Notes: generated from the sequence alone by a model not told the origin. A DNA stretch of 64,000 bases from Opitutia bacterium (GCA_004558035.1 SFEJ01000002.1:35350-99349), one strand, 5' to 3'. Numbered from the stretch's first letter, positions 9,981-18,651 are shown. Made by a program: numbers and translations.

Positions 9981-11024
9981 ATGAAGATCAGACTTTCACA
10001 AAACGAGATGCGGGAATACGTGGCGGCGCGCGGGCTGCTGGCGAAGACGGGCTTCGGGCTCGTGGAGGCGGCGGCGCTGGCGAACGCCGTCGCGGAGCGG
10101 CTCGGCGCGACGACGGGAACGGAATCGCTCGAAACGCTGCTCGGAAGAGTTCCGGTTCTTCGGGAGGAGGCGGAGAAACCGTCCGGAACGTTCGGCGAGA
10201 TTTTCGAACGCTATCTCGAGGCGCGCCGCAATCTGCGCCCGCGGACGCGGAGCGACTACCGGGAGCGCTGCCGGCGCCTGCTCGCGCGCGTTCCCGCGCT
10301 GAAGGACGCGCCCCTGCCTCGGATTTCGACCGAAGACTGCCTCGCGGCGCTGAACGCGGCGTTCCCGCGCGAGCGCCAGGCGGTGAAGGGGCGCGCGCTG
10401 ATGTCGGCGGTCTTCGGTTTCGCGGAACGCCTCGGTCTCGTCCCGCGCAATCCGGTCGCGGCGATCGGAGTGCCGGAGGTCGCGGAAAAAGAAATCGTTC
10501 CGCTGACGCTCCGCGAAGGCGAAGAGCTGGTGCGCGCGGCTCGGGAGCTCGCGGGCGCGCGCGCGGCGCTCGCCGTCGGGCTGATGCTTTACGGCGGCAT
10601 CAGGCCGACGGAGGTCTCGCGGCTCAGGCGCGCGGACGTCGATCTGCGCGAAGGCGTGATCTGCATCGCGCCGACGCGCAGCAAGACGGGCGGCGCGCGG
10701 CACGTCTCCGTGTTCCCGCCGCTGATGCGCCTGCTGCGCGAGCCCGGCGCGCTGCCGCCGGAAGAGGACGCACGGCTCGTTCCCGCGGACTGGACGCGCA
10801 AATGGCTGCGCATCCGACGCGCGTGCGGCTGGGGGAGCGACGCGGCGCGCCCGTGGAGGCAGGACGTGCTGCGGCACACGTTCGCGAGCTATCACCTGAA
10901 GCTTTTCCGCGACATCGCGAAGCTGCAGCTGGAGATGGGGCACACCTCGCCGAAGCTGCTCTTCGCGCGCTACGTGAACCTGCGCGGCGTCGCGCGCGCC
11001 GACGCGAAAGCGTTCTTCCGGTGA
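9981..11024 (+). CDS. Tyrosine recombinase / phage-integrase family (347 aa)
   Basis: This is a site-specific recombinase that cuts and rejoins DNA through a phosphotyrosine intermediate. The N-terminal half (about 70-165) has the helical core-binding domain character, with YLEARRNLRPRTRSDY. The catalytic half shows Arg208 in GGIRPTE, the beta-hairpin Lys235 in SKTGGARH, box II as DVLRHTF (Arg298), His321 in MGHTSPK and the nucleophile Tyr331 in FARYVNL. The first box II position, usually His or Lys, is Asp295. Length and layout fit XerC/D- or invertase-type enzymes rather than a large integrase. No phage or integron genes lie nearby. Its divergent neighbour is the giant adhesin and its promoter region lies beside an inverted repeat, so a role as local DNA invertase is plausible but unproven. 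Confidence 0.85.
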   Translation: MKIRLSQNEMREYVAARGLLAKTGFGLVEAAALANAVAERLGATTGTESLETLLGRVPVLREEAEKPSGTFGEIFERYLEARRNLRPRTRSDYRERCRRLLARVPALKDAPLPRISTEDCLAALNAAFPRERQAVKGRALMSAVFGFAERLGLVPRNPVAAIGVPEVAEKEIVPLTLREGEELVRAARELAGARAALAVGLMLYGGIRPTEVSRLRRADVDLREGVICIAPTRSKTGGARHVSVFPPLMRLLREPGALPPEEDARLVPADWTRKWLRIRRACGWGSDAARPWRQDVLRHTFASYHLKLFRDIAKLQLEMGHTSPKLLFARYVNLRGVARADAKAFFR

Positions 11025-11078
11025 CGCGTAGATTTTTTGAATCCGCGGAGCGCGCGAATCTCCAAGCCCCAAACTTCT

Positions 11079-11131
11079 CCAACCCTTAACCTCTAACCCT
11101 TAACCTTTAAGCTTTAACCTTTAAGCTTTCT
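11079..11131. repeat. Word-repeat tract (CCTTAACCTTTAAGCTT family)
   Basis: Between the convergent recombinase and helicase genes is a tract of short near-repeats: CCCTTAACCTCTAA, CCCTTAACCTTTAAGCTT, then TAACCTTTAAGCTT. The same words recur at 16675-16785 and 24000-24027. It begins about 55 bp after the recombinase stop and ends next to the helicase stop. Confidence 0.7.
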
Positions 11132-11133
11132 CC

Positions 11134-13674
11134 TCAGATGCCGAGGAGCTGCTTCATGTCGGCGAGGGAGATCTTCGCGGATTCGGCGTCGCTCGCCTCG
11201 AAGACGGACTGCAGCAGGGCGCGCTTTTCATCCTGGAGCTCGAGCACGCGTTCCTCCACGGAATCGGCGACGACGAGCTTCACGGACGTCACCGCGCGCG
11301 TCTGCCCGATGCGGTGCGCGCGGTCGGTCGCCTGCGCCTCCGCCGCGGGGTTCCACCACGGATCGAAATGCACGACCATGTCCGCGCCCGTGAGATTGAG
11401 CCCGACGCCGCCCGCCTTCAGCGAGATCAGGCAGACGGGAACGCTCTCGTCGACGTTGAACTTTTCACAGATTTCGGCGCGGTTCTTCGTCGCGCCGTCG
11501 ATGTAGGCGAAGGGGATTCCGTCCGCCCGGAGCGCGTCCTTCAGGAACGCGAGCACGGAGACGAACTGCGAGAAGACGAGCACGCGGTGGCCGCCCGCGA
11601 CCGCCTCGTCGAGCAGTTCGCGGAAGGCGCGCAGCTTCGCGGATTCGCTCTCGGGGAAATCCGGGTCGAGCAGGCGCGGCTCCGTGCAGATCTGGCGCAG
11701 GCGCAGCAGCTGCGAGAACGCGGCGAAGCGGATGCGGTTGTCGGCGGCTCCGGACATTTCGAGCTCGAAGATTTCGCGGCGGGAACGGTCCTGCCAGTCC
11801 GCGTAGAGCTTCGCCTGGGCGTCGCCGAAGCGGCACCAGACCTTCTGCTCGATGCGCGGCGGGAGCTCCGGCGCGACGAGGGATTTCGTGCGGCGCAGAA
11901 TGTAGGGCGCGGCGAGCGTGCGGACGATTTCGCGGTCGCGTTCCCGCCGATCCGCCGCCGTCATCGAGACGCCGGGCGCGTCCGGCGCAGGCATGAATCC
12001 GGGCAGGATGAAGTCGAAGAGCGTGCGCAGGTCCTCGATGGAATTCTCCACGGGCGTTCCCGTGAGGACGAAGCGCGTTCCCGCGGGAATGTCGCGCAGC
12101 GCGCGCGAGTTGCGCGAGCGGCGGTTCTTGACCTGCTGCGCCTCGTCGGCGACGATCGCGCGCCACGTTCCCGAGGCGAGAAAATCCGCGTTGTCGATGC
12201 GCAGCGTCGCGTAGGACGTGATGACGACGCCGCGCGGGAACGCCGTCAGCTCCTCGCGGGAACGCTTCTGCCCGTGGTGGACGAGCGTCGCCAGATGCGG
12301 CGCGAAGCGCGCCAGCTCCCGCCGCCAGTTTTCGACGAGCCCCGCGGGCGCGACGACGAGCACGCGCAGATCCGCCGAGGGATCCGTCGCGAACACGGCG
12401 GAAAGGAACGCGATCGCCTCGACGGTCTTGCCCAGGCCCATTTCGTCGGCGAGGATTCCGCCGAGCCGATTTTTGTAAAGATGCCACAGCCACGCGGCGC
12501 CGATCTGCTGGTAGATGCGCAGCCGTCCGTCGAGCTCCGCGGGAACGGGCGCCTTGCGCAGACGGCTCAGGTCGCGGAGCGCGCCGGAGCGCCTGCGCCA
12601 GGTTTCGGGCGGCTCGAAATTCACGCCGAGCTCCTCGAAGACAGCCTCCGCCGAAGCCAGTTCCGCGCGCGAGACGCGGCGGCGGAACGCGGGCGAGCCG
12701 GCGTAGCGCGAGCCGGAGCGGTCGAGACGTTCGCGCACCGCGGCGAGCTTTTCGGAGACTTCCCGCGGAATGAGCACGATGCGCCCCGCCTTCGTCTTCA
12801 CGTACGGGCAGGAACGCGTCAGCGCGGCGTTCACCTCCGCCTCGGGAACGCCGTAAGTCTCGATGCCGACGGCGATTTCGAATTTGTCGCCCTGCTCGAA
12901 CGCGTCGGTCTTGAGCCTGGCGACGCGCAGGCTCTGCACGAATTCGTTGAACATCGGCGACATGCGCGGCGCGAAGCGTTCGCGGAAGCGTTCCCACTCG
13001 CGCGCGAGAAAGCACAGCACCGCGTGCTCGCCGCGCAGGAACCAGCGCGCGGAACGCACGTCCAGGTCGAAGCCGTTGTATTTGAGCTTGTCGTAGATCG
13101 CCTCGTAGTTTTCGGACTCGCGCGACGGCAGCACGACGGAGATCCACTGCGCGTTCCCGTCCGTCTGCGGACGGCGCACGAGCGGCTGCTGCTCCGCGCG
13201 GAGCGCCCCGCGCGCGGCGGGACGTTCGGATTTCTTCGGGCGCGCCGGGCCGCCGCGTTCCCGCGCCGCGAAAAGCGCGTCCGCGGACGGCGCGGGCTTC
13301 GGCGCGGAAGGCGGCGCGTTCTCGCGCAGCGTCCGCAGCACGGCGGCTTTGCGCGCCTCTTCCGCCGCCTTGAGCATCGCCGAAAAATACGAGAAATAAA
13401 CCGCGATCGCGTGGCGGCAGACGCGCCCCGAGCGCCCGACGTCGCAGCTGCACTGAGACTTCACGAACGTGCGGGAACGCAGATCGAGATTCACCAGAAA
13501 GCGCCGCGCGCCGTCCGCGACCTTGCCGCGCATGACGGGCGCGGCCCACATCACGTCGAGCACGGAGCCGACGAGCGCCTTGCCCTCGCGCAGCGTCTGC
13601 GCGGGAACGCTCTCCGCCCATTCTTCGTCGGGAATCTGCGGCGGCAGCGCGCCGGAATCTTTTTTCTTCTCCAC
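11134..13674 (-). CDS. SNF2/SWI2-family DEAD-like helicase with N-terminal SWIM zinc finger (846 aa)
   Basis: This is an ATP-dependent DNA translocase/remodeller of superfamily 2. The SWIM zinc finger is at residues 74-88 (C74, C76, C86, H88). The SNF2 ATPase starts near residue 380: Walker A DEMGLGKT at 410-417, DEAQ box at 510-513, motif III LTGTPVENSIEDL. The helicase C lobe carries the GVGLNLTGAD and DPWWNPAAEAQATDRAHRIGQ signatures. The SWIM-plus-SNF2 order is the usual bacterial arrangement. The linker at about 105-170 is Ala/Pro/Arg-rich and probably disordered. It is followed by ligA after only 5 bp in the direction of transcription from upstream, suggesting co-transcription and a DNA-repair context. 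The exact function of these bacterial proteins is not established. Confidence 0.92.
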   Translation of the reverse strand: MEKKKDSGALPPQIPDEEWAESVPAQTLREGKALVGSVLDVMWAAPVMRGKVADGARRFLVNLDLRSRTFVKSQCSCDVGRSGRVCRHAIAVYFSYFSAMLKAAEEARKAAVLRTLRENAPPSAPKPAPSADALFAARERGGPARPKKSERPAARGALRAEQQPLVRRPQTDGNAQWISVVLPSRESENYEAIYDKLKYNGFDLDVRSARWFLRGEHAVLCFLAREWERFRERFAPRMSPMFNEFVQSLRVARLKTDAFEQGDKFEIAVGIETYGVPEAEVNAALTRSCPYVKTKAGRIVLIPREVSEKLAAVRERLDRSGSRYAGSPAFRRRVSRAELASAEAVFEELGVNFEPPETWRRRSGALRDLSRLRKAPVPAELDGRLRIYQQIGAAWLWHLYKNRLGGILADEMGLGKTVEAIAFLSAVFATDPSADLRVLVVAPAGLVENWRRELARFAPHLATLVHHGQKRSREELTAFPRGVVITSYATLRIDNADFLASGTWRAIVADEAQQVKNRRSRNSRALRDIPAGTRFVLTGTPVENSIEDLRTLFDFILPGFMPAPDAPGVSMTAADRRERDREIVRTLAAPYILRRTKSLVAPELPPRIEQKVWCRFGDAQAKLYADWQDRSRREIFELEMSGAADNRIRFAAFSQLLRLRQICTEPRLLDPDFPESESAKLRAFRELLDEAVAGGHRVLVFSQFVSVLAFLKDALRADGIPFAYIDGATKNRAEICEKFNVDESVPVCLISLKAGGVGLNLTGADMVVHFDPWWNPAAEAQATDRAHRIGQTRAVTSVKLVVADSVEERVLELQDEKRALLQSVFEASDAESAKISLADMKQLLGI

Positions 13675-13679
13675 GGCTC

Positions 13680-15854
13680 TCAGAAAAGTTCAAGCTGGCG
13701 CGGCTCGGCGGCGGCGTCCGCCGCGGGCGCGGATTCGTCCTCGGGCGCGGCATCCGTCTCTTCCGCCGCCGCGCCGACGCGCGCGAGCAGTTCCGCCTCG
13801 TCGATGACGGGAACGCCGAGCGCGCGCGCCTTGTCGAGCTTCGAGCCCGCCTCTTCGCCCGCGAGCACGAAATCCGTCTTCGAGCTGACGCTTCCGGAAA
13901 CCTTTCCGCCGTGGCGTTCGATGAGCGCCTTGGCTTCGTCGCGCTTCAGCGTCGGCAGCGTGCCCGTGAGCACGAAGACCTTTCCCGCGAAAATCTGCGG
14001 GGCGGCGTCGCTCTCGCCTTCCGTCCCGGCGCCGAGACCGAGCGCGACGAAGCGTTCCGCGAGCTCGCGGTTGCGCGGCTTTTCGAAAAAGGCGAGCACG
14101 TTCGCGACGAGCACGGAGCTCTTGTTCTTTTCGTCGTCCGCCCGCTTCAGCAGCGCGTCGCGGAGCTCCGCCTCGGAGGCGTCCGCAAGCGCGGCGAGCG
14201 AGCGGAACTTCTTCGCGAGCAGCTTCGCGTTCTCTTCGCCGATGCCGGGAATGCCCAGCCCGTTGACGAGCCGCGCGAGCCCGCGCGAACGCGACGCCTC
14301 GATGCCGTCGAGCAGATTGCGCGCGGATTTTTCCTTGAACTTGTCGAGTCCGACGAGATCGCTTTCCCGAAGCGCGTAGAGGTCGGCGGGAACGCTCACG
14401 AGCCCGCGCGCGACGAGCTGCGCGGCGACCGCCTCGCCGAGATTGGGAATGTCCATGCAGGATTTTCCCGAGAAATAAAGCAGGCGGCGGACGCGCACTT
14501 CCGGCGTGTCCTTTTCGCGCAGATACCAGGCGGCGACGCGCTCCGTGCCTTTTTCGGGGCGTTTCGGATCGACGAGGCGCTCCGGGCGCTCGGCGTCGAG
14601 CCCGGCGGCCTTCACCGCTTCGGCGAAGGAGAATCTCCGCGCGTCCGCGGGGCGTTTTTCGGGCACGAAGCGCACGACCTGCGGAATGATTTCGCCCGCC
14701 TTTTCGACGATGACGCGGTCGCCGACGCGCAGATCCTTCGCGGCGATCTCGTCCTCGTTGTGGAGCGTGGCGCGGGAGACCGTCGTTCCCGCGACCTCGA
14801 CGGGATCGAGCTCGGCGACGGGCGTGATCTTGCCCGTGCGGCCAACCTGCAGCGTGACGGCGCGCAGGGTCGTCTCCGCCTGCTCCGGCGCGTATTTGAA
14901 GGCGATCGCCCAGCGCGGCGCGTTCGCCTTTTCGCCGAGCTCGCGCTGCACGTCGATGCGGTTGATCTTCACGACGGCGCCGTCGGTCGGGAAATCGAAT
15001 TTTCCGCGCAGTTCGCCGAGCTCGCGGATCGCCGCGAAGGCGGCTTCGCCGTCGCGCGCGCGGCCGAAGAATTCCGTCACGGGAAAGCCCCACGAGACGA
15101 GCGCGTCGCGCAGGTCGGCGAGCGTCGCGAACGCGCTCGGCGGCTCGCAGAAGCCGACGCCGTAAACGTAGGTGTCGAGGCGGCGGGCGCGCGTCTCCTG
15201 CGGGTTCTGCGACTTCATCGTTCCCGCGGTGAGGTTGCGCGGGTTCGCGAAGGGCTCGAGTCCGAGCTTCTCGCGCTCGGCGTTGATGCGGCGGAACTCC
15301 GCGTTGCGCATGAAGATTTCGCCGCGGATTTCGATGACGTCGGGCACGGGAACGCCGCCGGGCGCGGTCTTCAGTTCGGCGGGAACGCCGGCGATGTTCG
15401 CGGCGTGGCGCGAGACGTCGTCGCCCTCCTCGCCGTTGCCGCGTGTCGTCGCGCGCACGAATTTTCCCTTTTCGTAAGTGTAGGAGACGGAGATGCCGTC
15501 GATCTTGGGCTCGACGACGAAGTCGAGCTTTTCGGCGGGAACGTCCCTGGCGACGCGGCGGCAGAACTCGGCGAAATCGCCTTCGCTGTACGTGTTGTCG
15601 AGCGACTGCATCGGCGTGCGGTGGCGGTATTTCTCGAAGGCGCCCGTGCGGTCGTCGCCGACCTTGTTCGTGGGCGAATCCGCGCTCGCGTACTGCGGGA
15701 ACGCGGCTTCGAGACGCTTCAGCTCCGCCTTGAGCCGGTCGTATTCGTAGTCCGAAATCGTCGGCGCGGCGTGGCGGTAATAGCGCTCGTCGTGTTCCGA
15801 AATTTCCTTGCGGAGCGCGTCGATGCGCAGTTTTTCTTCGGGGACGTCTGGCAT
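13680..15854 (-). CDS. ligA: NAD+-dependent DNA ligase, zinc-finger cysteines absent (724 aa)
   Basis: It seals DNA nicks using NAD+. I chose the start at 15854 (MPDVPEEKLRIDALRKEI), where family similarity begins; the frame stays open to 16010 but that extension is not ligase-like. Visible parts in order: domain Ia YYRHAAPTISDYEYD, active-site Lys117 in EPKIDG, TRGNGEEGDD, the OB fold, helix-hairpin-helix repeats, and a BRCT domain at about 617-695 (VFVLTGTLPTLKRDEAKALIE). The Cys4 zinc finger normally found between OB fold and HhH is missing. Only three cysteines occur in the protein and none forms a CxxC pair in that region. The C-terminus adds about 25 Ala/Glu/Asp-rich residues. Probably the housekeeping ligase; a second, specialised paralogue elsewhere in the genome cannot be excluded. 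Confidence 0.9.
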   Translation of the reverse strand: MPDVPEEKLRIDALRKEISEHDERYYRHAAPTISDYEYDRLKAELKRLEAAFPQYASADSPTNKVGDDRTGAFEKYRHRTPMQSLDNTYSEGDFAEFCRRVARDVPAEKLDFVVEPKIDGISVSYTYEKGKFVRATTRGNGEEGDDVSRHAANIAGVPAELKTAPGGVPVPDVIEIRGEIFMRNAEFRRINAEREKLGLEPFANPRNLTAGTMKSQNPQETRARRLDTYVYGVGFCEPPSAFATLADLRDALVSWGFPVTEFFGRARDGEAAFAAIRELGELRGKFDFPTDGAVVKINRIDVQRELGEKANAPRWAIAFKYAPEQAETTLRAVTLQVGRTGKITPVAELDPVEVAGTTVSRATLHNEDEIAAKDLRVGDRVIVEKAGEIIPQVVRFVPEKRPADARRFSFAEAVKAAGLDAERPERLVDPKRPEKGTERVAAWYLREKDTPEVRVRRLLYFSGKSCMDIPNLGEAVAAQLVARGLVSVPADLYALRESDLVGLDKFKEKSARNLLDGIEASRSRGLARLVNGLGIPGIGEENAKLLAKKFRSLAALADASEAELRDALLKRADDEKNKSSVLVANVLAFFEKPRNRELAERFVALGLGAGTEGESDAAPQIFAGKVFVLTGTLPTLKRDEAKALIERHGGKVSGSVSSKTDFVLAGEEAGSKLDKARALGVPVIDEAELLARVGAAAEETDAAPEDESAPAADAAAEPRQLELF

Positions 15855-16013
15855 GGTCGTTGAAAAAGCGTTGAGCGCGCCGCCGCAGAACGCCCAGAGG
15901 CAGAACGCGGCGCGCGCGGTTTTGAAAAAGGGAGCTCCGACGGCGACGTTCCCGCCGCGTCCCGAGAGGGAGGCGGGATTTCGTTTCGGCGCTCGGGAGC
16001 GGGAACGCATGGA

Positions 16014-16667
16014 CTACAGCCGCACGTAGGGATTCGTTTCGATCTCGTCGCCGACGCTCGTTTCCGGGCCGTGGCCGGGGAAGACGCGCACGTCGCGCGG
16101 GAGCGTGAAGAGCTTTTCGCGGATGTTCTTTTCGAGCACGGCGAAGCTGCCGCCGGGCAAGTCCGTGCGCCCGACGCTGCCGGCGAAAAGCGCGTCGCCG
16201 GTGAACACGCATTTTTCCGCGGCGCAGTAGAACGCGAGGCTGCCGGGGCAATGCCCGGGAACGGCGAGCGCGCGCCATTCCGCGCCGAGCAGCGTGAACG
16301 TCTCGCCGTCCGCCGTCGGGCGCGAAAGCGCGAACGCGGGAAAGTCCGCCGCCGTCAGCCCCGGAATCGCGCTCTGGTACCACGGCGCGAATTTTTCGGG
16401 ATTTTCGTGAAAGGCGCGTCCGTCCTCGTGCGCGAAGACGGGCGCGTCCGCGCGCGTTCCCGCGAGCAGCGCGGCGACGCCGCCGTTGTGGTCCCAATGC
16501 CCGTGCGTGATGAGAATCGCGTCGAGCGCGAGACCTTCGCGCCGGATGATCGGGAGGAGTTCGGCGTCCGAGCCGGGCGGAACGTCGACGACGACGCAGC
16601 GGCCGTTCTCGGAAATCAGATAAGCGTTGGTCGCGAAAGGACCGGCGGGAATGGTGCGGATGTTCAT
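16014..16667 (-). CDS. MBL-fold metallo-hydrolase, glyoxalase II-like (217 aa)
   Basis: This is a small stand-alone metallo-beta-lactamase-fold hydrolase. The zinc-binding motif THGHWDH gives H55, H57, D59 and H60. Further ligands appear in VPGHCPGS, FTGDALF and FPGHGPET. The pattern, with GRTDLPGG after the GDALF motif, is the one found in YcbL-type glyoxalase II-like enzymes, which hydrolyse S-lactoylglutathione or related thioesters. The substrate here is inferred only. It lies upstream of ligA on the same strand, with 159 bp between its stop and the chosen ligA start. A start at the Met of MNIRTIPAG fits the family. Confidence 0.88.
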   Translation of the reverse strand: MNIRTIPAGPFATNAYLISENGRCVVVDVPPGSDAELLPIIRREGLALDAILITHGHWDHNGGVAALLAGTRADAPVFAHEDGRAFHENPEKFAPWYQSAIPGLTAADFPAFALSRPTADGETFTLLGAEWRALAVPGHCPGSLAFYCAAEKCVFTGDALFAGSVGRTDLPGGSFAVLEKNIREKLFTLPRDVRVFPGHGPETSVGDEIETNPYVRL

Positions 16668-16674
16668 TTGGGAA

Positions 16675-16785
16675 AGCTTGAAGCTTAAAGCTTAAGGGTT
16701 GAAGGAGGTTATGAGGTTAAAAGGTTAAAGGTTAAGGGAAGAAAAATTCCTCTAAGTTCTCACCCTTAACCTTTAAGCTTTTTCA
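16675..16785. repeat. Word-repeat hairpin (CCTTAACCTTTAAGCTT family, long copy)
   Basis: Between the POT transporter stop and the MBL start is a tract with AAGCTTAAAGCTTAAGGG, then GGAGGTTATGAGG, then AGGTTAAAGGTTAAGGG, and finally the inverted CCCTTAACCTTTAAGCTTT. The last two pair into a hairpin with a loop of about 25 nt. It mixes the words of the tract at 11079-11131 with the GTTATGAGG word of the elements at 44944 and 63857. Confidence 0.7.
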
Positions 16786-18411
16786 GGCGTTCATGTCCTT
16801 CCACTTTTTCGCCATGTGCGAGAAGACGATGAGCGCGATCGCGGAGAGCACGCCGATCGCGGCGAAGGGCAGCCAGACGTGAAGATTCGGCGAATACGTC
16901 TCCCAAAGAAGGCGCGTCGCCGCCTGCGCGTCGAGCCCGGTTTCCGCCTGCAGCGCGCTCATCGCGCCGTTGCGCGTGATTTCGAGCTTCGCCTCGAGCG
17001 CGCTCACGTCGTCGAAGAACGGACGCCATTCGACGCCGCGTTTCTCCGCGAGCCAGCGCAGCGCGAGCGTCGCCTTTTCGCCGACGTTCCCGTAGATGAA
17101 GCCCGCCATCTTCGCGCCCGCGAAGATGCCCACGCCCACGGGAATGTTGATGTAGGCGAGATAGACGCCCTTCTTGTCCGGCGGCGCGATTTCGGAAAGA
17201 TACTGCGACTTCTTCGGGCCCGTGCACATTTCGCCGAGCGAGAAGAACACGACGCCGAGAATGAAGAACCACGCGTTCTGCGTGTAGCCCGCGACGACGA
17301 CGCCGACCGTCGCCATGAACATGCCGATGACCATCGCCGTGAGCGTGCGCATCTTGCGCGTGAGCCACGACACGCCGACCACGCCGAGGATGATGAACCA
17401 CGCGTTGCACGAAATGAGCACCGCCTGCGGCACGCGCAGCTCGCCGCCGTGCTCCTCGACGAGGAACTGCGAAATCCCTTCCGGCAGCGCGCCGAGCGTC
17501 GCGGCGACGTTCGCGCTCGAAACCCAGTCTTCGAGGAAGTTCGGCTGCAGGTCCCAGAGCTGGAACATCATCAGCCAGAAGCCCGACATGATGAGAATCC
17601 ACGTCAGCAGACGCGGCTGGAAAATGTCGCGCACGGCGTTCACGAGCACGCGCAGCGGCGAGAGCGTCTTCGAGGCGCCCGACGGCGTGTCGCGGAAGAA
17701 CAGCAGCGGCACGAAGTTCAGCAGAATCATGCCCGCGGAAACGCAGAACACGAGCCGCCAGCGCTCGGGGGAATTGGCGGCGCCGAGCGCGTCCGCCATG
17801 AAGTTGCCCGAAAGAAACGCCACGGGAATGTAGTGCCCGATGAGCGCGCCGATGTTCACGACCCAGTAGAAGACGCCCCAGCCGAGCGAGGATTTTTCGC
17901 GCGGGAGCGTGTGCGAAAGCGCGCCCTGAATGCCCGGCTTGAACAGCGCCGAGCCCGTCGCGAACACCGTGATGCCCGTGAGGAAGCCGAGGTAGTCGCC
18001 GTTCACGCCGTCGATCCCGAGCGTTCCCGCGAACGCGTCGAGCGCGGCGACGTCGCGCAGAAACGCCATCAGCAGGTAGCCGACGGACATCATCGCGACG
18101 GAAATCGTCATCATCTTCTTGTAGCCGTAGCGGTCGGCGAACCCGCCCGTGACGATGGGCAGGAAGCACTGCACGACCGCCCACCACGCGTAAAGCGTGC
18201 CCTTCGCGGCGGCGTCGAGATGGAGCCCGCCGGCGTTGTCCGCCTGCATGATGTAGATGGGCGCGACGACGCGCACGCTGTTGTACGCGAGCCGCTCCAT
18301 CATCTCGATGAAGTTCAGCTCGAAAAACGGCGTGAGCCACGAGGCGGATTTCTTCGTTTCTGCGGCGGGAACGGCGTCCGTTCCCGTCTCGGAATTCGTC
18401 GGATTGCTCAT
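16783..18411 (-). CDS. POT/PTR2-family proton-dependent oligopeptide transporter (542 aa)
   Basis: This is an inner-membrane major-facilitator protein that imports di- and tripeptides with protons. The PTR2 signature FYWVVNIGALIGHY is visible around residues 175-190, and GGFADRYGYKKMM marks the loop between helices 2 and 3. Another conserved stretch, GEMCTGPKKSQYLSEIAP, lies in the C-terminal half. I count about 12 hydrophobic segments. The start at 18411 (MSNPTNSETGTD) gives a soluble N-terminal tail of about 25 residues. A longer in-frame extension to 18573 overlaps the tRNA promoter region and is rejected. A periplasmic-side insert of about 90 residues near the C-terminus (EKRGVEWRPFFDDV onwards) is larger than in the E. 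coli members. Confidence 0.9.
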   Translation of the reverse strand: MSNPTNSETGTDAVPAAETKKSASWLTPFFELNFIEMMERLAYNSVRVVAPIYIMQADNAGGLHLDAAAKGTLYAWWAVVQCFLPIVTGGFADRYGYKKMMTISVAMMSVGYLLMAFLRDVAALDAFAGTLGIDGVNGDYLGFLTGITVFATGSALFKPGIQGALSHTLPREKSSLGWGVFYWVVNIGALIGHYIPVAFLSGNFMADALGAANSPERWRLVFCVSAGMILLNFVPLLFFRDTPSGASKTLSPLRVLVNAVRDIFQPRLLTWILIMSGFWLMMFQLWDLQPNFLEDWVSSANVAATLGALPEGISQFLVEEHGGELRVPQAVLISCNAWFIILGVVGVSWLTRKMRTLTAMVIGMFMATVGVVVAGYTQNAWFFILGVVFFSLGEMCTGPKKSQYLSEIAPPDKKGVYLAYINIPVGVGIFAGAKMAGFIYGNVGEKATLALRWLAEKRGVEWRPFFDDVSALEAKLEITRNGAMSALQAETGLDAQAATRLLWETYSPNLHVWLPFAAIGVLSAIALIVFSHMAKKWKDMNA

Positions 18412-18495
18412 AACTGTCTTCTGTAAAATGTGGCGCCGAGCATAACAAATTCGCCTCCGCCCGCGCAACCGCGAAGGCAATTCCGGAAAAAGCGC

Positions 18496-18524
18496 TTGCG
18501 TTTTCACGGAAAAAAGCCCATTCT
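18496..18524 (+). promoter_or_regulatory. Weak candidate promoter for tRNA-Val
   Basis: TTGCGT at 18496-18501 and CATTCT at 18519-18524 are separated by 17 nt. This would place transcription start about 10 nt before the mature tRNA. The -10 match is poor, so this is tentative. Confidence 0.3.
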
Positions 18525-18540
18525 CGCATTTCATTCTTTC

Positions 18541-18617
18541 GGTCGCGTAGCTCAGTTGGTTAGAGCACAGCATTCACATTGCTGGGGTCACAGGTTCGAG
18601 TCCTGCCGCGACCACCA
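18541..18617 (+). tRNA. tRNA-Val (anticodon CAC)
   Basis: Complete 77-nt cloverleaf. The acceptor stem GGTCGCG pairs with CGCGACC (18607-18613), followed by discriminator A and a genomically encoded CCA. The D-arm sequence is GTAGCTCAGTTGGTTAGAGC. The anticodon stem CAGCA/TGCTG encloses loop TTCACAT with anticodon CAC at 18575-18577. The T-arm contains GGTTCGAGTCC. It decodes GTG and is followed by a terminator. Confidence 0.97.
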
Positions 18618-18626
18618 TTTTTTCCG

Positions 18627-18651
18627 AAGCCCGCGAAGACGCGGGCTTTTT
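18627..18651 (+). terminator. Rho-independent terminator of tRNA-Val
   Basis: A 9-bp stem AAGCCCGCG / CGCGGGCTT with AAGA loop is followed by a T-run. It starts 9 nt after the CCA end. Confidence 0.85.

Noticed and set aside
11314..14379. Long Arg-rich plus-strand frame (about 1,021 codons) across the helicase and ligase
   Set aside because: It is antisense to two well-supported genes, with arginine/glutamate shadow composition and no recognisable domain. The same holds for the other long opposite-strand frames in the window.
15855..16010. Upstream extension of ligA to an earlier ATG
   Set aside because: The added residues have no ligase similarity. Similarity starts at MPDVPEEKL.
16675..16785. 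CRISPR-like array
   Set aside because: The repeats are short, variable, partly inverted and lack unique spacers of constant length. No cas genes are in the window.
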